A stretch of DNA of 64,000 nt from Flavobacterium sp. LHD-85 (GTDB lineage: Bacteria; Bacteroidota; Bacteroidia; Flavobacteriales; Flavobacteriaceae). Shown piece by piece: positions 26,708-35,058 of the stretch. The notes below the pieces were generated by a model that did no database searches, was not told the origin of the DNA, and was given only the letters and a program-made list of their open reading frames with translations. The position numbers and the translations under genes are program-made. Where the stretch lies: assembly GCF_030929595.1 (NCBI RefSeq), contig NZ_JAVFVR010000008.1, positions 62,001-126,000 of the forward strand. The letters run 5' to 3'. Position 1 is the first letter of the stretch; every line of letters begins with the position of its first letter.

Positions 26708-28012
26708 CTATTCAGAAACCGTTTTTACCTTATGCCCAATAGCCCCAAAAGAAAGAATAATCAAAAAGCAGATTAATGGAATAATATATCCCGACTGAAT
26801 ATCATCATGATTCATATCAATCAAAGTTCCCATTCCATAAGGAATAATAGCACCACCAACAATTGACATTACCAACCAAGAAGAACCTGTTTCTGTATTA
26901 GATTTCAAGCCTTTAATTCCTAAAGAAAAAATAGTTGGAAACATAATTGACATAAAGAACCCGATTCCTCCTAGAGCATAAATAACCACAATTCCAGAAC
27001 CGTAAATGGCAACTAAACATAATAAAACACTCATTACGCAGTAGATCGACAATAAAACATAATCTTTTACAAAACGCAAAAAGAAAGTTCCAATGAAACG
27101 CCCTGCCATGAAAAGGAAACCATAGATTCCTAAATAATATCCAGCAGTTTTTTCGTCTAATCCAGCGCCTTGCTGTGCAATTCTGATGAAGAAACTTGTA
27201 ATGCAAACTTGCGCACCCACATAGAAAAACTGAGCCACAACGCCCCAGCTTAAATGTCTAAATTTTAAAACAGAGAAGAATCCAGGTTTGATTTCAGCTT
27301 CAGCATGAGTTGCTTTCATTGAAGGCAATTGTACGAAGTAAAATATAATAGCAACTAAAACTAAGATGCTTCCTAAAACAATATAAGGCATTTTTACAGA
27401 AGCTGCTTCGCCTAATAAATAAGCCGCTTTTTCGGCCTCAGGCATTGCTGCCATTTGTTCTGGCGTATGATTGGTTCCTGAAAGAATAAATAACGAACCT
27501 ACTATTGGAGCAACCATTGCGGCCAATCCGTTGAACGAAGCTGCTAAATTCAATCTTTTAGAAGAAGATTCTGCTGGTCCTAAAATCGCTGCGTATGGAT
27601 TCGCACTTGTTTCTAAAATAGTTAAACCGCATCCAATTACAAAAAGGGCAAACAAAAATAATTCGTAAGTTCTGGTATTAGCCGCCGGAACGAACAAAAA
27701 AGCTCCTACTGCAAAAACTAATAAACCTGTTATAATACTGTTTTTATAACCAAATCTTTTAATCAGCATTCCCGCAGGAATCGCCATAATAAAATAAGCA
27801 AAAAATACAGAAGTATCAATTAAAGTAGATTGACGATTGTTTAATTCGCAGGCTTTCTTTAAGTGAGGAATCAAAACTGAATCTAAGTTGTGGGCCATTC
27901 CCCACAGAAAAAATAGGCATGTAACGAGGATAAAAGGCAAAAGATATTGCTTTTGATTTCCGCCTTCTGTTGGCACTTCATGTTGATCGCCGGCTTGGTT
28001 TGTAATTTGCAT
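26708..28012 (-). CDS. fucP-like: FucP-type sugar:H+ symporter (MFS)
   Basis: A 434-residue MFS permease with 12 membrane segments and the FucP signature: LFFLWGMAHNLDSVLIPHLKK near 33-53 and GLTILETSANPYAAILG near 129-145. D44 and E134 lie in the motif regions where E. coli FucP has its functional D46 and E135 (judged by motif, not by alignment). The family imports L-fucose, but also other hexoses, into the cytoplasm with protons. It is the last gene of the minus-strand operon that starts at 34658; a 113-bp gap with an inverted repeat separates it from the MaoC gene. A 6-deoxyhexose is the likely cargo because the divergent operon encodes deoxysugar oxidation. Confidence 0.9.
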   Translation of the reverse strand: MQITNQAGDQHEVPTEGGNQKQYLLPFILVTCLFFLWGMAHNLDSVLIPHLKKACELNNRQSTLIDTSVFFAYFIMAIPAGMLIKRFGYKNSIITGLLVFAVGAFLFVPAANTRTYELFLFALFVIGCGLTILETSANPYAAILGPAESSSKRLNLAASFNGLAAMVAPIVGSLFILSGTNHTPEQMAAMPEAEKAAYLLGEAASVKMPYIVLGSILVLVAIIFYFVQLPSMKATHAEAEIKPGFFSVLKFRHLSWGVVAQFFYVGAQVCITSFFIRIAQQGAGLDEKTAGYYLGIYGFLFMAGRFIGTFFLRFVKDYVLLSIYCVMSVLLCLVAIYGSGIVVIYALGGIGFFMSIMFPTIFSLGIKGLKSNTETGSSWLVMSIVGGAIIPYGMGTLIDMNHDDIQSGYIIPLICFLIILSFGAIGHKVKTVSE

Positions 28013-28039
28013 TTAGATAGTTTTTTAGTTGTTTTTTAA

Positions 28040-28122
28040 AGGTTCAGAGGTTCAAAGTGGCAAAGGTTCAAAGTGAAGAAACCTCTGTTCCTTTTCGCCT
28101 TTGAACCTTTGTCCCTTGAAGA
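28040..28122. repeat. Imperfect inverted repeat between MaoC and FucP genes
   Basis: AAGGTTCAGAGGTTCAAAG at about 28039-28057 and GGCAAAGGTTCAAAG are answered by GCCTTTGAACCTTTG at about 28098-28112. The hairpin lies between cotranscribed genes and could stabilise or trim the messenger. Confidence 0.6.
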
Positions 28123-28125
28123 AAA

Positions 28126-28566
28126 TTATTTTTTCTTCACTAAAAGTAAGTGATCACATACCAAAACGACTTCACCGCGTTGGTTAATGATCTCTACATG
28201 TTCTGTTACAGTTCCCATTTCTGGATTTTTGGCTTCTCCTTTTTCAGAAATCGTAATTTCAGAATGAATGGTGTCGCCGATATGAACTGGTTTTACAAAA
28301 CGCATTTTATCGTAACCTCTAGAAAAAGCTTCAGGATTTATTTCAGAAGCGGTTAATCCGATTCCGATAGCGAAAACCATGGTTCCGTGCGCAATTCTTT
28401 GTCCGAATGGCTGAGTTTTGCACCATTCTTCGTCCATGTGGTGTGGGAAGAAATCTCCAGTGTGTCCGGCGTGAACCACGAAGTCCGTTTCTGTTATTGT
28501 TCTGCCTAAAGTTACTCGTTTGTCGTCGATTTGGTAATCTTCGAAAAAAGTCGATTTAAAATACAT
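28126..28566 (-). CDS. MaoC-type (R)-hydratase/dehydratase
   Basis: A 146-residue single hot-dog domain enzyme of the MaoC family. The hydratase-2 motif is intact: D38 and H43 in [15 protein letters not shown] with R57-I-A-H-G in [10 protein letters not shown]. Such enzymes add or remove water on acyl-CoA esters (for example mesaconyl-CoA or 3-hydroxyacyl-CoA). It is soluble. Two CaiB/BaiF CoA-transferases lie upstream in the same operon and could make its CoA-ester substrate. It does not fit the classical fucose or rhamnose pathways, so it is a pointer that this operon handles an acid activated with CoA. The exact substrate cannot be told. Confidence 0.88.
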   Translation of the reverse strand: MYFKSTFFEDYQIDDKRVTLGRTITETDFVVHAGHTGDFFPHHMDEEWCKTQPFGQRIAHGTMVFAIGIGLTASEINPEAFSRGYDKMRFVKPVHIGDTIHSEITISEKGEAKNPEMGTVTEHVEIINQRGEVVLVCDHLLLVKKK

Positions 28567-28674
28567 AATCTTGATATTTTTATCTGTCTTGCTCGTTCAA
28601 ATCACTGTTAAAATCACGGTTGTTTGAAAGAGGACTTAATTTTTGTTTTTTGGTTTTGAAATATAGTGTTTTAA

Positions 28675-29748
28675 TTACACTTCATCAAAAGAAATTCCAC
28701 CGTTTTTACTACTCGCATAGCAAGCTTCTACAACTTTCATCGTGCCTAAAACATCTTGAACGCTGGCAGACAATTTTGAGTCAGAACCCTCTTTGTAACG
28801 CATCAGATTGGACATTGCACCAATAAAAGCTTCTGGAAACCACGAACCTTCTAGTTTTACTTCTGTCCATTCGTATTCATTTTCATTATCTTTTTTTGGC
28901 AAAGCGTACTCAAAAACATCGGGAAGACCGTCAGGATAGTTCATCAACAATCCCATTTTTGCTTTAACAGCGCCTTTTGTTCCTTCCCATTTGATGTAAC
29001 TTTCTTCATGTTTTGGACCAAAATGATGATCGTGATTGGTATTGATTACCACGTGCATATTCTCGCCATAATCTAAAATAATAGTAGATCGGCTTGATGA
29101 TAATTTTTTAAGCGGATGTTTGGCTGTTTTAGCATAAACGCTTTTAGGATTTCCCAGAAAAGATCGAATGCAGTCAATATAATGAACGCTATGGAAAAGA
29201 ATCTCCAATCTCGGATGTTCTTTAATTAAAGGAAACAATTCCCAAGGTGTATTTACGGTAACTTTAAATTCTAAATCATATAATTCGCCAATAATTCCCT
29301 GATCGATTAAATATCTGGCAGCACTTACAAATGAAGCAAAACGCAATTGGAAATTGATGGCAGCGACAAGATTTTTTCTTTCACAAACCGCTACAATTTC
29401 ACGTGCTTGAGCTAAATCATTTCCCATTGGTTTCTGAATCAAAACCGCAGCTCCATCAGGCAATTGTTCTAGAATTTCAATATATTGATCTGGTAAAACC
29501 GTAATGTCGTAAACAGCATTTGATGGTGCATTTTTAACAGCATCGGCAACATTTTCAAAAACATGATCGATTTTAAATTGTTTTTGTAAATCGTATGCTT
29601 TCGAAATTGTTCTGTTGGTAATACCAAAAACTTTAAAACCAGCCATTTCATAAGCAGGAAGATGCGCATCTTTTACAATACCGCTTGCTCCAATAATTAC
29701 AATGGGCTGTTCTGTTTGGGGAAGTAAAGGTTTATAGGGAATATTCAT
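28675..29748 (-). CDS. Gfo/Idh/MocA-family oxidoreductase
   Basis: A 357-residue NAD(P)-dependent dehydrogenase with an N-terminal Rossmann fold (PIVIIGASGIVKDAHLPAY near 15-33) and the C-terminal alpha/beta domain typical for the family. The catalytic lysine motif, usually EKP, is here QKPMG near residue 106. Later family marks are the stretch around LFHSVHYIDCIRSFLG (His active-site region) near 185-200. It starts 33 bp after the preceding solute-binding-like gene. Family members oxidise or reduce sugars and inositols at a hydroxyl group. No signal peptide, so it is cytoplasmic, unlike the Tat-exported members common in Bacteroidota. Confidence 0.87.
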   Translation of the reverse strand: MNIPYKPLLPQTEQPIVIIGASGIVKDAHLPAYEMAGFKVFGITNRTISKAYDLQKQFKIDHVFENVADAVKNAPSNAVYDITVLPDQYIEILEQLPDGAAVLIQKPMGNDLAQAREIVAVCERKNLVAAINFQLRFASFVSAARYLIDQGIIGELYDLEFKVTVNTPWELFPLIKEHPRLEILFHSVHYIDCIRSFLGNPKSVYAKTAKHPLKKLSSSRSTIILDYGENMHVVINTNHDHHFGPKHEESYIKWEGTKGAVKAKMGLLMNYPDGLPDVFEYALPKKDNENEYEWTEVKLEGSWFPEAFIGAMSNLMRYKEGSDSKLSASVQDVLGTMKVVEACYASSKNGGISFDEV

Positions 29749-29781
29749 TTTTTCTATATTTTGAAATTAAGTTTGCCAAAT

Positions 29782-31038
29782 TTAATTTTTGACAGAACTG
29801 TGTAATGTTGTTCCTTGACTTAGTTTTTTTATTTTCTTTTGAGTTTCTTCTAAAAGTGTTTCAGAAGCAGTATCAGTTTCAATAGCTTTTAAAACAGCGC
29901 CGTCAATCAGTTCAGCTACTTTTGGCCAAATTGGGGTTTGAGGCAATGTTAATGCATTTTCATGAAGCATTTCCAGTTTATGATAAAATGGAATTAAAGT
30001 ATTGATTTCTTCGTCTTTCCAAGTTGATTTTCGGCATCCAATACCGCCTTCAGTAGTTAATAATTTATCGCTTTCAGGCGTTGTTGCAAAACGTAAAAAA
30101 TCGTAAGCCAGCTTTTGGTGTTTGCTTCCAGAACCAATAGTATAAAGCCAATACACATTCAAAGAAGCTGTTTTGTGACCTGGATCAGATGGAAGAGAAG
30201 TGATGTCGATTTTTCCTTTCACTTTCGATTCTTCAATTACTTCTGCCATAGAAGCAAATCCGAACCAGTTGATGGCCATTGCTGCTTGTCCTTCGGCGAA
30301 AGCCAAACCTGCTTCAACCGAACCAAATTCTCTTGATTTTGGATGAACAGCATTTTTGTCATTGACCATTTTACGATAAAAGTCCAACGCTTTTATTGCT
30401 GCTTCGTTATGAATGTCAATCTGATTTTTTTTGTTTAATAAAGAACCGCCGCGCGTCCATAACTGAAGACAGAAGTCAAAAACCATATTATGTCCGTCTG
30501 GATAATTGGCAAAAACAGCACCGTATAAATTTTGTTCGGGACGATTAAAAAATGTGGCAATTTGGGCGAATTCCTGCCATGTTTTTGGTGTAGCAAGTTC
30601 GTAACCAAACTGTTTTTTAAAATTCTCTTTTTCTGTTTCGTTTTCGAATAAATCTTTTCTGTAAATCAAGCATTCTGGACCATCGTGAAAAGGAAGCCCG
30701 AAAATGCCATTACTTAGTTTTTGTAAATGCAAAAGCGATTTATGCCACCCAAAAGGATAATTTTCTGGCGGATTTTCTCCAATTAATGGAAATAAATTAA
30801 GAACCGCATTTTCGTTTACAGCATCAAAAATCCAATCGGTATTGATATGAGCAATATCCCATTTTCCTTCTTTTAAACCTTTTTCAGAAATGGTAGTTTC
30901 GTACAAATCATGAAGTTCTAAGGCAACCATTTCTGCTTCCATTTTTATATTGTTTCGAAGTGAAAATGCATCCCATAATTTTCGAAGTGTACTTTCGAAA
31001 GGATCGAATTTACGAACGGCGATTCTAATTTTTTCCAT
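29782..31038 (-). CDS. Solute-binding-protein (family 1) homologue without signal peptide, copy 1
   Basis: A 418-residue protein with the two-lobed fold pattern of ABC sugar-binding proteins: an AINWFGFASMAEVIEE-like hinge segment near 265-280, GLPFHDGPECLIYRKDLFE near 117-135, and a C-terminal VYWLYTIGSGSKHQKLAYDFLRFATTPE stretch near 305-332. The N-terminus, MEKIRIAVRKFDPFESTLRK, has no signal peptide, no lipobox and no hydrophobic segment, so it should remain in the cytoplasm. There is no ABC permease or ATPase in the window. Its start codon overlaps the stop of the CoA-transferase gene by one base (TAATG), implying coupled translation and possibly a complex. It cannot be a normal importer subunit. 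Confidence 0.85.
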   Translation of the reverse strand: MEKIRIAVRKFDPFESTLRKLWDAFSLRNNIKMEAEMVALELHDLYETTISEKGLKEGKWDIAHINTDWIFDAVNENAVLNLFPLIGENPPENYPFGWHKSLLHLQKLSNGIFGLPFHDGPECLIYRKDLFENETEKENFKKQFGYELATPKTWQEFAQIATFFNRPEQNLYGAVFANYPDGHNMVFDFCLQLWTRGGSLLNKKNQIDIHNEAAIKALDFYRKMVNDKNAVHPKSREFGSVEAGLAFAEGQAAMAINWFGFASMAEVIEESKVKGKIDITSLPSDPGHKTASLNVYWLYTIGSGSKHQKLAYDFLRFATTPESDKLLTTEGGIGCRKSTWKDEEINTLIPFYHKLEMLHENALTLPQTPIWPKVAELIDGAVLKAIETDTASETLLEETQKKIKKLSQGTTLHSSVKN

Positions 31039-32177
31039 TAACAGTCAATAAATTCTTTAATAATTTTCTCGTTGTCCTGACCCAGTTTCGGAGAACCTTT
31101 TCCAGAAGTCAGATATTCGCCGTCGATTTTTATCGGACAGCGTGTTGTTTTATAAGTGTAGCCGTCCAACATTTCGACTTGCTGGGTGAAATTCAAAACC
31201 TTAAATCCATCTTCGGCAAATAACTGCTGATAGTTTAAAACTCCTGCGCACCAAATGTCAGCTGGTTCTAAAATATCCAACCAAAACTGCGTTTCCTGCG
31301 TTTGCAGATGATCGGCAAGAATATTTTTGATTTCGTCTCTAAGCGTAAATTTATTTTCAGGGAAAGCTAATAAAGCATCACATTTTAGCAAAGAAGCCAA
31401 AACAGGAATTGATCCCATTGCTAAAGCTAAATAGCCATTTTTGGTTTTGTAAATTCCGTATGGCGCGCCTAAATAAGCGTGTGCATTATTGGTTTTAGTT
31501 CGAACAGGTAACTCTCCTCCATCATTAAAATATGTCGTAATTGTTTCAAATTGAAAATCAAACGCCGATTCCAGCATACTCACTTGAATTTGTGCACCAA
31601 TATTATGCGTTGCTTTTCTATATAAAGCGGCCAGAATTCCTTGCGCTAAATGCGCGCCCGCAAGCATATCTACAATCGACAATCCCATTGGAACTGGACC
31701 GTCTTCTTGATTGCCACTCAGCCAAGTTAAAGCAGTTAAAGATTGTAAAAGCAAATCTTGCCCTGGTAAATCTTTCAAATCTGGATGCTCTCCAAAACCT
31801 GAAATTGACCCATAAATTACATTTGGATTAATGCTTTTTACGTCATCATAACTCAAACCAATGCGTTCCATAACTCCGGGTCTGAAATTATGCATGACAA
31901 CATCAGCTTTGGCTAATAATTTTTTTAGTTTTTGAAGCTCTTCTGGTTGTTTAAAATCAATTGCAAAAGATTCTTTGTTTCTGTTGATGGTATGAAAAAC
32001 CGACGATTCGCCGTTCATAATCAAATCAGAAGTATATAAAGTACGGCAGATATCTCCCGTTCCCGGTTTTTCAATTTTTATCACGCGCGCTCCTAAATCT
32101 GCCAAACGCAAACTCGCCGACGGACCCGAAAGAAACTGACTGAAATCTACAATTAAATAATCTTCTAATGGTTTCAT
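31038..32177 (-). CDS. CaiB/BaiF family III CoA-transferase, copy 1
   Basis: A 379-residue family III CoA-transferase. It starts with the conserved LxxLADLGARVIKIE region (near 23-36) and contains FHTINRNKESFAID near 61-74, HNFRPGVMERIGL near 96-108 and PGQDLLLQS with D141, which is in the position of the catalytic aspartate of formyl-CoA transferase. The length is typical. It transfers CoA from an acyl-CoA to a free carboxylic acid. It is a clear paralogue of the second copy at 32365-33513, and is translationally coupled to the downstream solute-binding-like gene. Confidence 0.93.
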   Translation of the reverse strand: MKPLEDYLIVDFSQFLSGPSASLRLADLGARVIKIEKPGTGDICRTLYTSDLIMNGESSVFHTINRNKESFAIDFKQPEELQKLKKLLAKADVVMHNFRPGVMERIGLSYDDVKSINPNVIYGSISGFGEHPDLKDLPGQDLLLQSLTALTWLSGNQEDGPVPMGLSIVDMLAGAHLAQGILAALYRKATHNIGAQIQVSMLESAFDFQFETITTYFNDGGELPVRTKTNNAHAYLGAPYGIYKTKNGYLALAMGSIPVLASLLKCDALLAFPENKFTLRDEIKNILADHLQTQETQFWLDILEPADIWCAGVLNYQQLFAEDGFKVLNFTQQVEMLDGYTYKTTRCPIKIDGEYLTSGKGSPKLGQDNEKIIKEFIDC

Positions 32178-32180
32178 TTT

Positions 32181-32345
32181 TTTATTTGTTTAACCGTTTA
32201 ATCGGTTATTTGTTTAATCGTTTTCATTCAACAATTAAAATCTAATTTGATCTGCTAAAATCTTTTTGAATCTGCGTGAAATACTTTTTGCGCAAAGATA
32301 TTTTCACGCAGATTTGTACAGATTAAAGCAGATTTTCACAGATTT
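32181..32345. repeat. Inverted and direct repeats between the two CoA-transferase genes
   Basis: Next to the start of copy 1 lies GTTTAACCGTTTAATCGG followed by a near-direct copy GTTTAATCG; AACCG and CGGTT arms form a small inverted repeat. Further right, TTTTGAATCTGCGTG at about 32266-32280 and TTTCACGCAGATTTG at about 32301-32315 are inverted copies, with AATCTGATTTT-like sequences on both edges. The 187-bp gap contains no gene. It may hold a promoter for copy 1, but I see no clear one. Confidence 0.55.
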
Positions 32346-32364
32346 TAATTTAAGCTGTTGCGTA

Positions 32365-33513
32365 TTATCTTGCTTGAATAAACTCTTCGTGTATACTTAA
32401 ATTATCCTGACCTACTTTTGGAGCTGCTTTTTCGCTTAACAGAATTTCTCCATCCAATTGTATCGGACTTCTGGTGGTTACCAAAGTTTCGCCTTCGGTA
32501 TTTTTCACGGTTTGTTTCAGCTGTAATTCAGTTACAAAGGGCTGATTGTCCAGTTCTTCGTAATTGAAAACTTTGCCGCACCAAATACCTTCTTTCTGTA
32601 ATATTTCAATCCAATAATCAGATGTTTGGGTTTTAATTCTTTCACTCAAAATCGTTCTGATTTCATCTCTTTTTTCAAACCAAAGGTGTTTATCAGCGAA
32701 AGCGTTTAAATCTAAACCTAATGTTTTTCCAATGAAAAGTAAATCGCCCATTGCAAGAGATAAATAACCGTCTTGCGTTTGATAAACTCCGTAAGGCGCA
32801 CTTAAAAAAGCATGTGCACTTCCTTTAATATCACCACGTTCAGGCAATTGACCGCCATCATTTAAGAAAGAAGTAATCGCTTCAAACTGCACATCTAGAA
32901 TCGATTCCAGTAAACTGACTTCAACCAAAACGCCTTTTTTAGTTTTGGCTCTTTTTAGAAGCGCTGCTAAAATTCCTTGTACAAAATGATTGCCACACAT
33001 TAAATCGGCTACAGCCAAACCAAAAGGAACTGGGCCTTGGCTTTTACGTCCGCTCAACCAGCTTAAACCAGAAAGCGATTGTAATAATAAATCTTGTCCG
33101 GGTTTTTTTGCCCACGGCCCTTCATTTCCGTAACCTGTAATGGTTCCGTAAATAAGCTGCGGATTTATAGAAAGCGTATTTTCAAAATCTAAACCGATTT
33201 TTTCCATCACTCCAGGTCTGAAATTATGTGTCATAATATCAGCCTTTTCGATTAGTTTTTTAATTAAAACCAAATCGTCAGGGTTTTTCAAATCGGCTGC
33301 AAAAGATTCTTTGTTTCTATTAATCGTATGAAAAAGTAAACTGCTATCGTCTACAAATAAATCTTTGATGCTCAATTGTCTGCAGGCTTCACCTTTTACA
33401 GGACGCTCAATTTTGATAACGCGTGCGCCCAAGTCGGCTAGTTTTAATCCTGCCGAAGGTCCTGCTAAAAACTGGCAGAATTCCAGAACAACTAATCCTT
33501 CTAAAGGTCTCAT
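32365..33513 (-). CDS. CaiB/BaiF family III CoA-transferase, copy 2
   Basis: A 382-residue paralogue of copy 1, with the same landmarks at the same positions: LADLGARVIKIE, FHTINRNKESFA, HNFRPGVMEKIGL, and D141 in KPGQDLLLQSLSG. Overall resemblance is high across the length. Its start overlaps the end of the solute-binding-like gene copy 2 by 4 bp (ATGA). Two homologous CoA-transferases in one operon may form a heteromer, act on two different acids, or work in both directions of a CoA cycle. The sequence does not distinguish these. Confidence 0.93.
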   Translation of the reverse strand: MRPLEGLVVLEFCQFLAGPSAGLKLADLGARVIKIERPVKGEACRQLSIKDLFVDDSSLLFHTINRNKESFAADLKNPDDLVLIKKLIEKADIMTHNFRPGVMEKIGLDFENTLSINPQLIYGTITGYGNEGPWAKKPGQDLLLQSLSGLSWLSGRKSQGPVPFGLAVADLMCGNHFVQGILAALLKRAKTKKGVLVEVSLLESILDVQFEAITSFLNDGGQLPERGDIKGSAHAFLSAPYGVYQTQDGYLSLAMGDLLFIGKTLGLDLNAFADKHLWFEKRDEIRTILSERIKTQTSDYWIEILQKEGIWCGKVFNYEELDNQPFVTELQLKQTVKNTEGETLVTTRSPIQLDGEILLSEKAAPKVGQDNLSIHEEFIQAR

Positions 33514-34658
33514 ACGGTCTGGATTTTTAGAGATTCCGCGTAAAGCGAATTCATTTCTTCCAATACTTTTAATTCGTCTCCGCCGTTCATCAAATAATTA
33601 CGAACCACATCTCCCGCATGATCTTGGAAATACATGTGTCCATAATATCTTGGACGAAGGAAAGCGCGTTCTAAAGCGGGAAGTGTATTTTTGAAATAAT
33701 CGTGTGTCACGCCATTAATTCTTTCGCTTTTCCAAGCTTGCAAATGACCCGGTTGACCGCCATTATCGGTATAAATATTTTGCTGAACTTGTGATGAACA
33801 CGTAAATTCAGCATATTTTATGGCTGTTTCAATATGTTCGCTGAATGAAGAAACTGCTAATCCAGTTCCGCCCAAAGAAGAAATCATTGGATTCTCATTC
33901 AATTTTACTAAATCATAAAAATGTAAAAGATTTTGGCTGTAGCCAACGCGAGAATAATTAGAATAACCATAAGCAAACGGGCAATACGCAATTTCGTTTG
34001 AATTGACCATTGCTTCGTAAACCTGGATTGGATTACGATCAAAGTTAGCTGGATCAATCAACTGCGCCAGTTCTCTAAACATTTGAAGCGCTTTGATTCC
34101 TGTAGTTTCAGAAATCACTTTTTCTTCCGAAAGAAAAGGAGCTTCACCCAAACTGCAGCAAAACATATAAAAACTCATTAAAACATCTACTGGAATTCCG
34201 GCAAAAGCGACTAAGCCTTTTTTGGCTAATGCCAATAAATCATCATAAGTCTTAGGAACTTCTAAATTATTTTTTTCTAAAAGATCCAATCGGGCAGAGG
34301 CAACCGGAGTTGCAGCATCGATAGGAAGCGCCCATAATTTGTCGTGAAAAACATAACTTCCGTACGATTTTCCAACAGTATTATTTTCTTGATCTTTAAT
34401 ATATTCGTTTGATAAATAATCAGATAACGGAAGAATCGCTTTGGTCTGCGCTCCAAAACCTGTCCAAGGATGATCGATTACCAATAAATCAAATCTTTTG
34501 GCTAAGTCTTCGATAGAGGCATCTGCAAATTCTTGTAAGCTTCTTTTCTCCCAAGAAATTTCAACATCAGGATGTAGTTCTGTAAAACGCTGTGATGTGG
34601 CAACCATTGGTAGTAAACCTCTTGTATGATTCCAAGTTATGCCTTTTAATTTTATCAT
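33510..34658 (-). CDS. Solute-binding-protein (family 1) homologue without signal peptide, copy 2
   Basis: A 382-residue protein distantly related to copy 1, beginning MIKLKGITWNHTRGLLPMV with no signal peptide or lipobox. Fold marks include FDLLVIDHPWTGFG near 75-88, LWALPIDAATPVASARLDLLE near 127-147, and SSLGGTGLAVSSFSEHIETAIKYAEF near 270-295, typical of sugar-binding proteins of ABC transporters. It is the first gene of the minus-strand operon and is coupled by a 4-bp overlap to CoA-transferase copy 2. With no transporter parts in the window and no export signal, it probably binds its ligand in the cytoplasm. A promoter candidate lies at 34721-34751. Confidence 0.85.
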   Translation of the reverse strand: MIKLKGITWNHTRGLLPMVATSQRFTELHPDVEISWEKRSLQEFADASIEDLAKRFDLLVIDHPWTGFGAQTKAILPLSDYLSNEYIKDQENNTVGKSYGSYVFHDKLWALPIDAATPVASARLDLLEKNNLEVPKTYDDLLALAKKGLVAFAGIPVDVLMSFYMFCCSLGEAPFLSEEKVISETTGIKALQMFRELAQLIDPANFDRNPIQVYEAMVNSNEIAYCPFAYGYSNYSRVGYSQNLLHFYDLVKLNENPMISSLGGTGLAVSSFSEHIETAIKYAEFTCSSQVQQNIYTDNGGQPGHLQAWKSERINGVTHDYFKNTLPALERAFLRPRYYGHMYFQDHAGDVVRNYLMNGGDELKVLEEMNSLYAESLKIQTV

Positions 34659-34720
34659 TTTTATATAGGAATTTTAGGTAGTGAAATCGTTTGAAAGAAT
34701 AAATGTAAAAAATACAATTA

Positions 34721-34751
34721 CAAAAGTAGAAATAAGATTTAAATGAACAAG
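34721..34751 (-). promoter_or_regulatory. Candidate promoter of the SBP/CoA-transferase operon
   Basis: Read on the minus strand, TACTTTTG (complement of 34721-34728) matches TAnnTTTG, and a CTTG (complement of 34748-34751) lies 19 nt upstream, the usual -33 to -7 spacing in Bacteroidota (consensus TTTG). The -7 box is about 63 bp before the ATG at 34658. Confidence 0.5.
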
Positions 34752-35058
34752 AAATCCTTTATTTATTAAAGAATCTTTTTGCATAATAGGAGAATTAGTG
34801 ATATAATTTTTACAAACCGTTTAAAAAATGTTATAAAAATTTAAAGTTTAGTTATTTTAAGAATAGGAAAATGAAATATATCTCGGATATTAATTTTTAA
34901 AAAGTATTTTTGTAATTGTGTTTTTTACATTTATTAATTCTGCTTTGCTTTTTATAAAGGATTTTGAATGAATAAGAAGTAGAATTTCTAAGATGATTAT
35001 GCAATTGATGGATACCTTTCATCAGAAAAAATAAACTAACAATTAAAAATATACGATT
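34752..35058. other. Rest of the divergent promoter region
   Basis: AT-rich, no gene. On the plus strand TATTTTTG at 34905-34912 matches the -7 consensus for the deoxysugar oxidation operon, which starts at 35059, but it lacks a -33 partner. ACAAACCGTTTAAA at about 34813-34826 has the look of an imperfect LacI-type operator half-pair centred on CG; this is weak. Confidence 0.35.

Noticed and set aside
28126..28566. MaoC protein as the missing fuconate/rhamnonate dehydratase
   Set aside because: The MaoC hydratase motif acts on acyl-CoA esters, not on free aldonates, and the protein has no similarity to enolase-superfamily or IlvD/UxaA dehydratases.
29782..34658. Conventional ABC sugar importer
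   Set aside because: Both binding-protein homologues lack export signals, and there is no permease or ATPase gene in the window.
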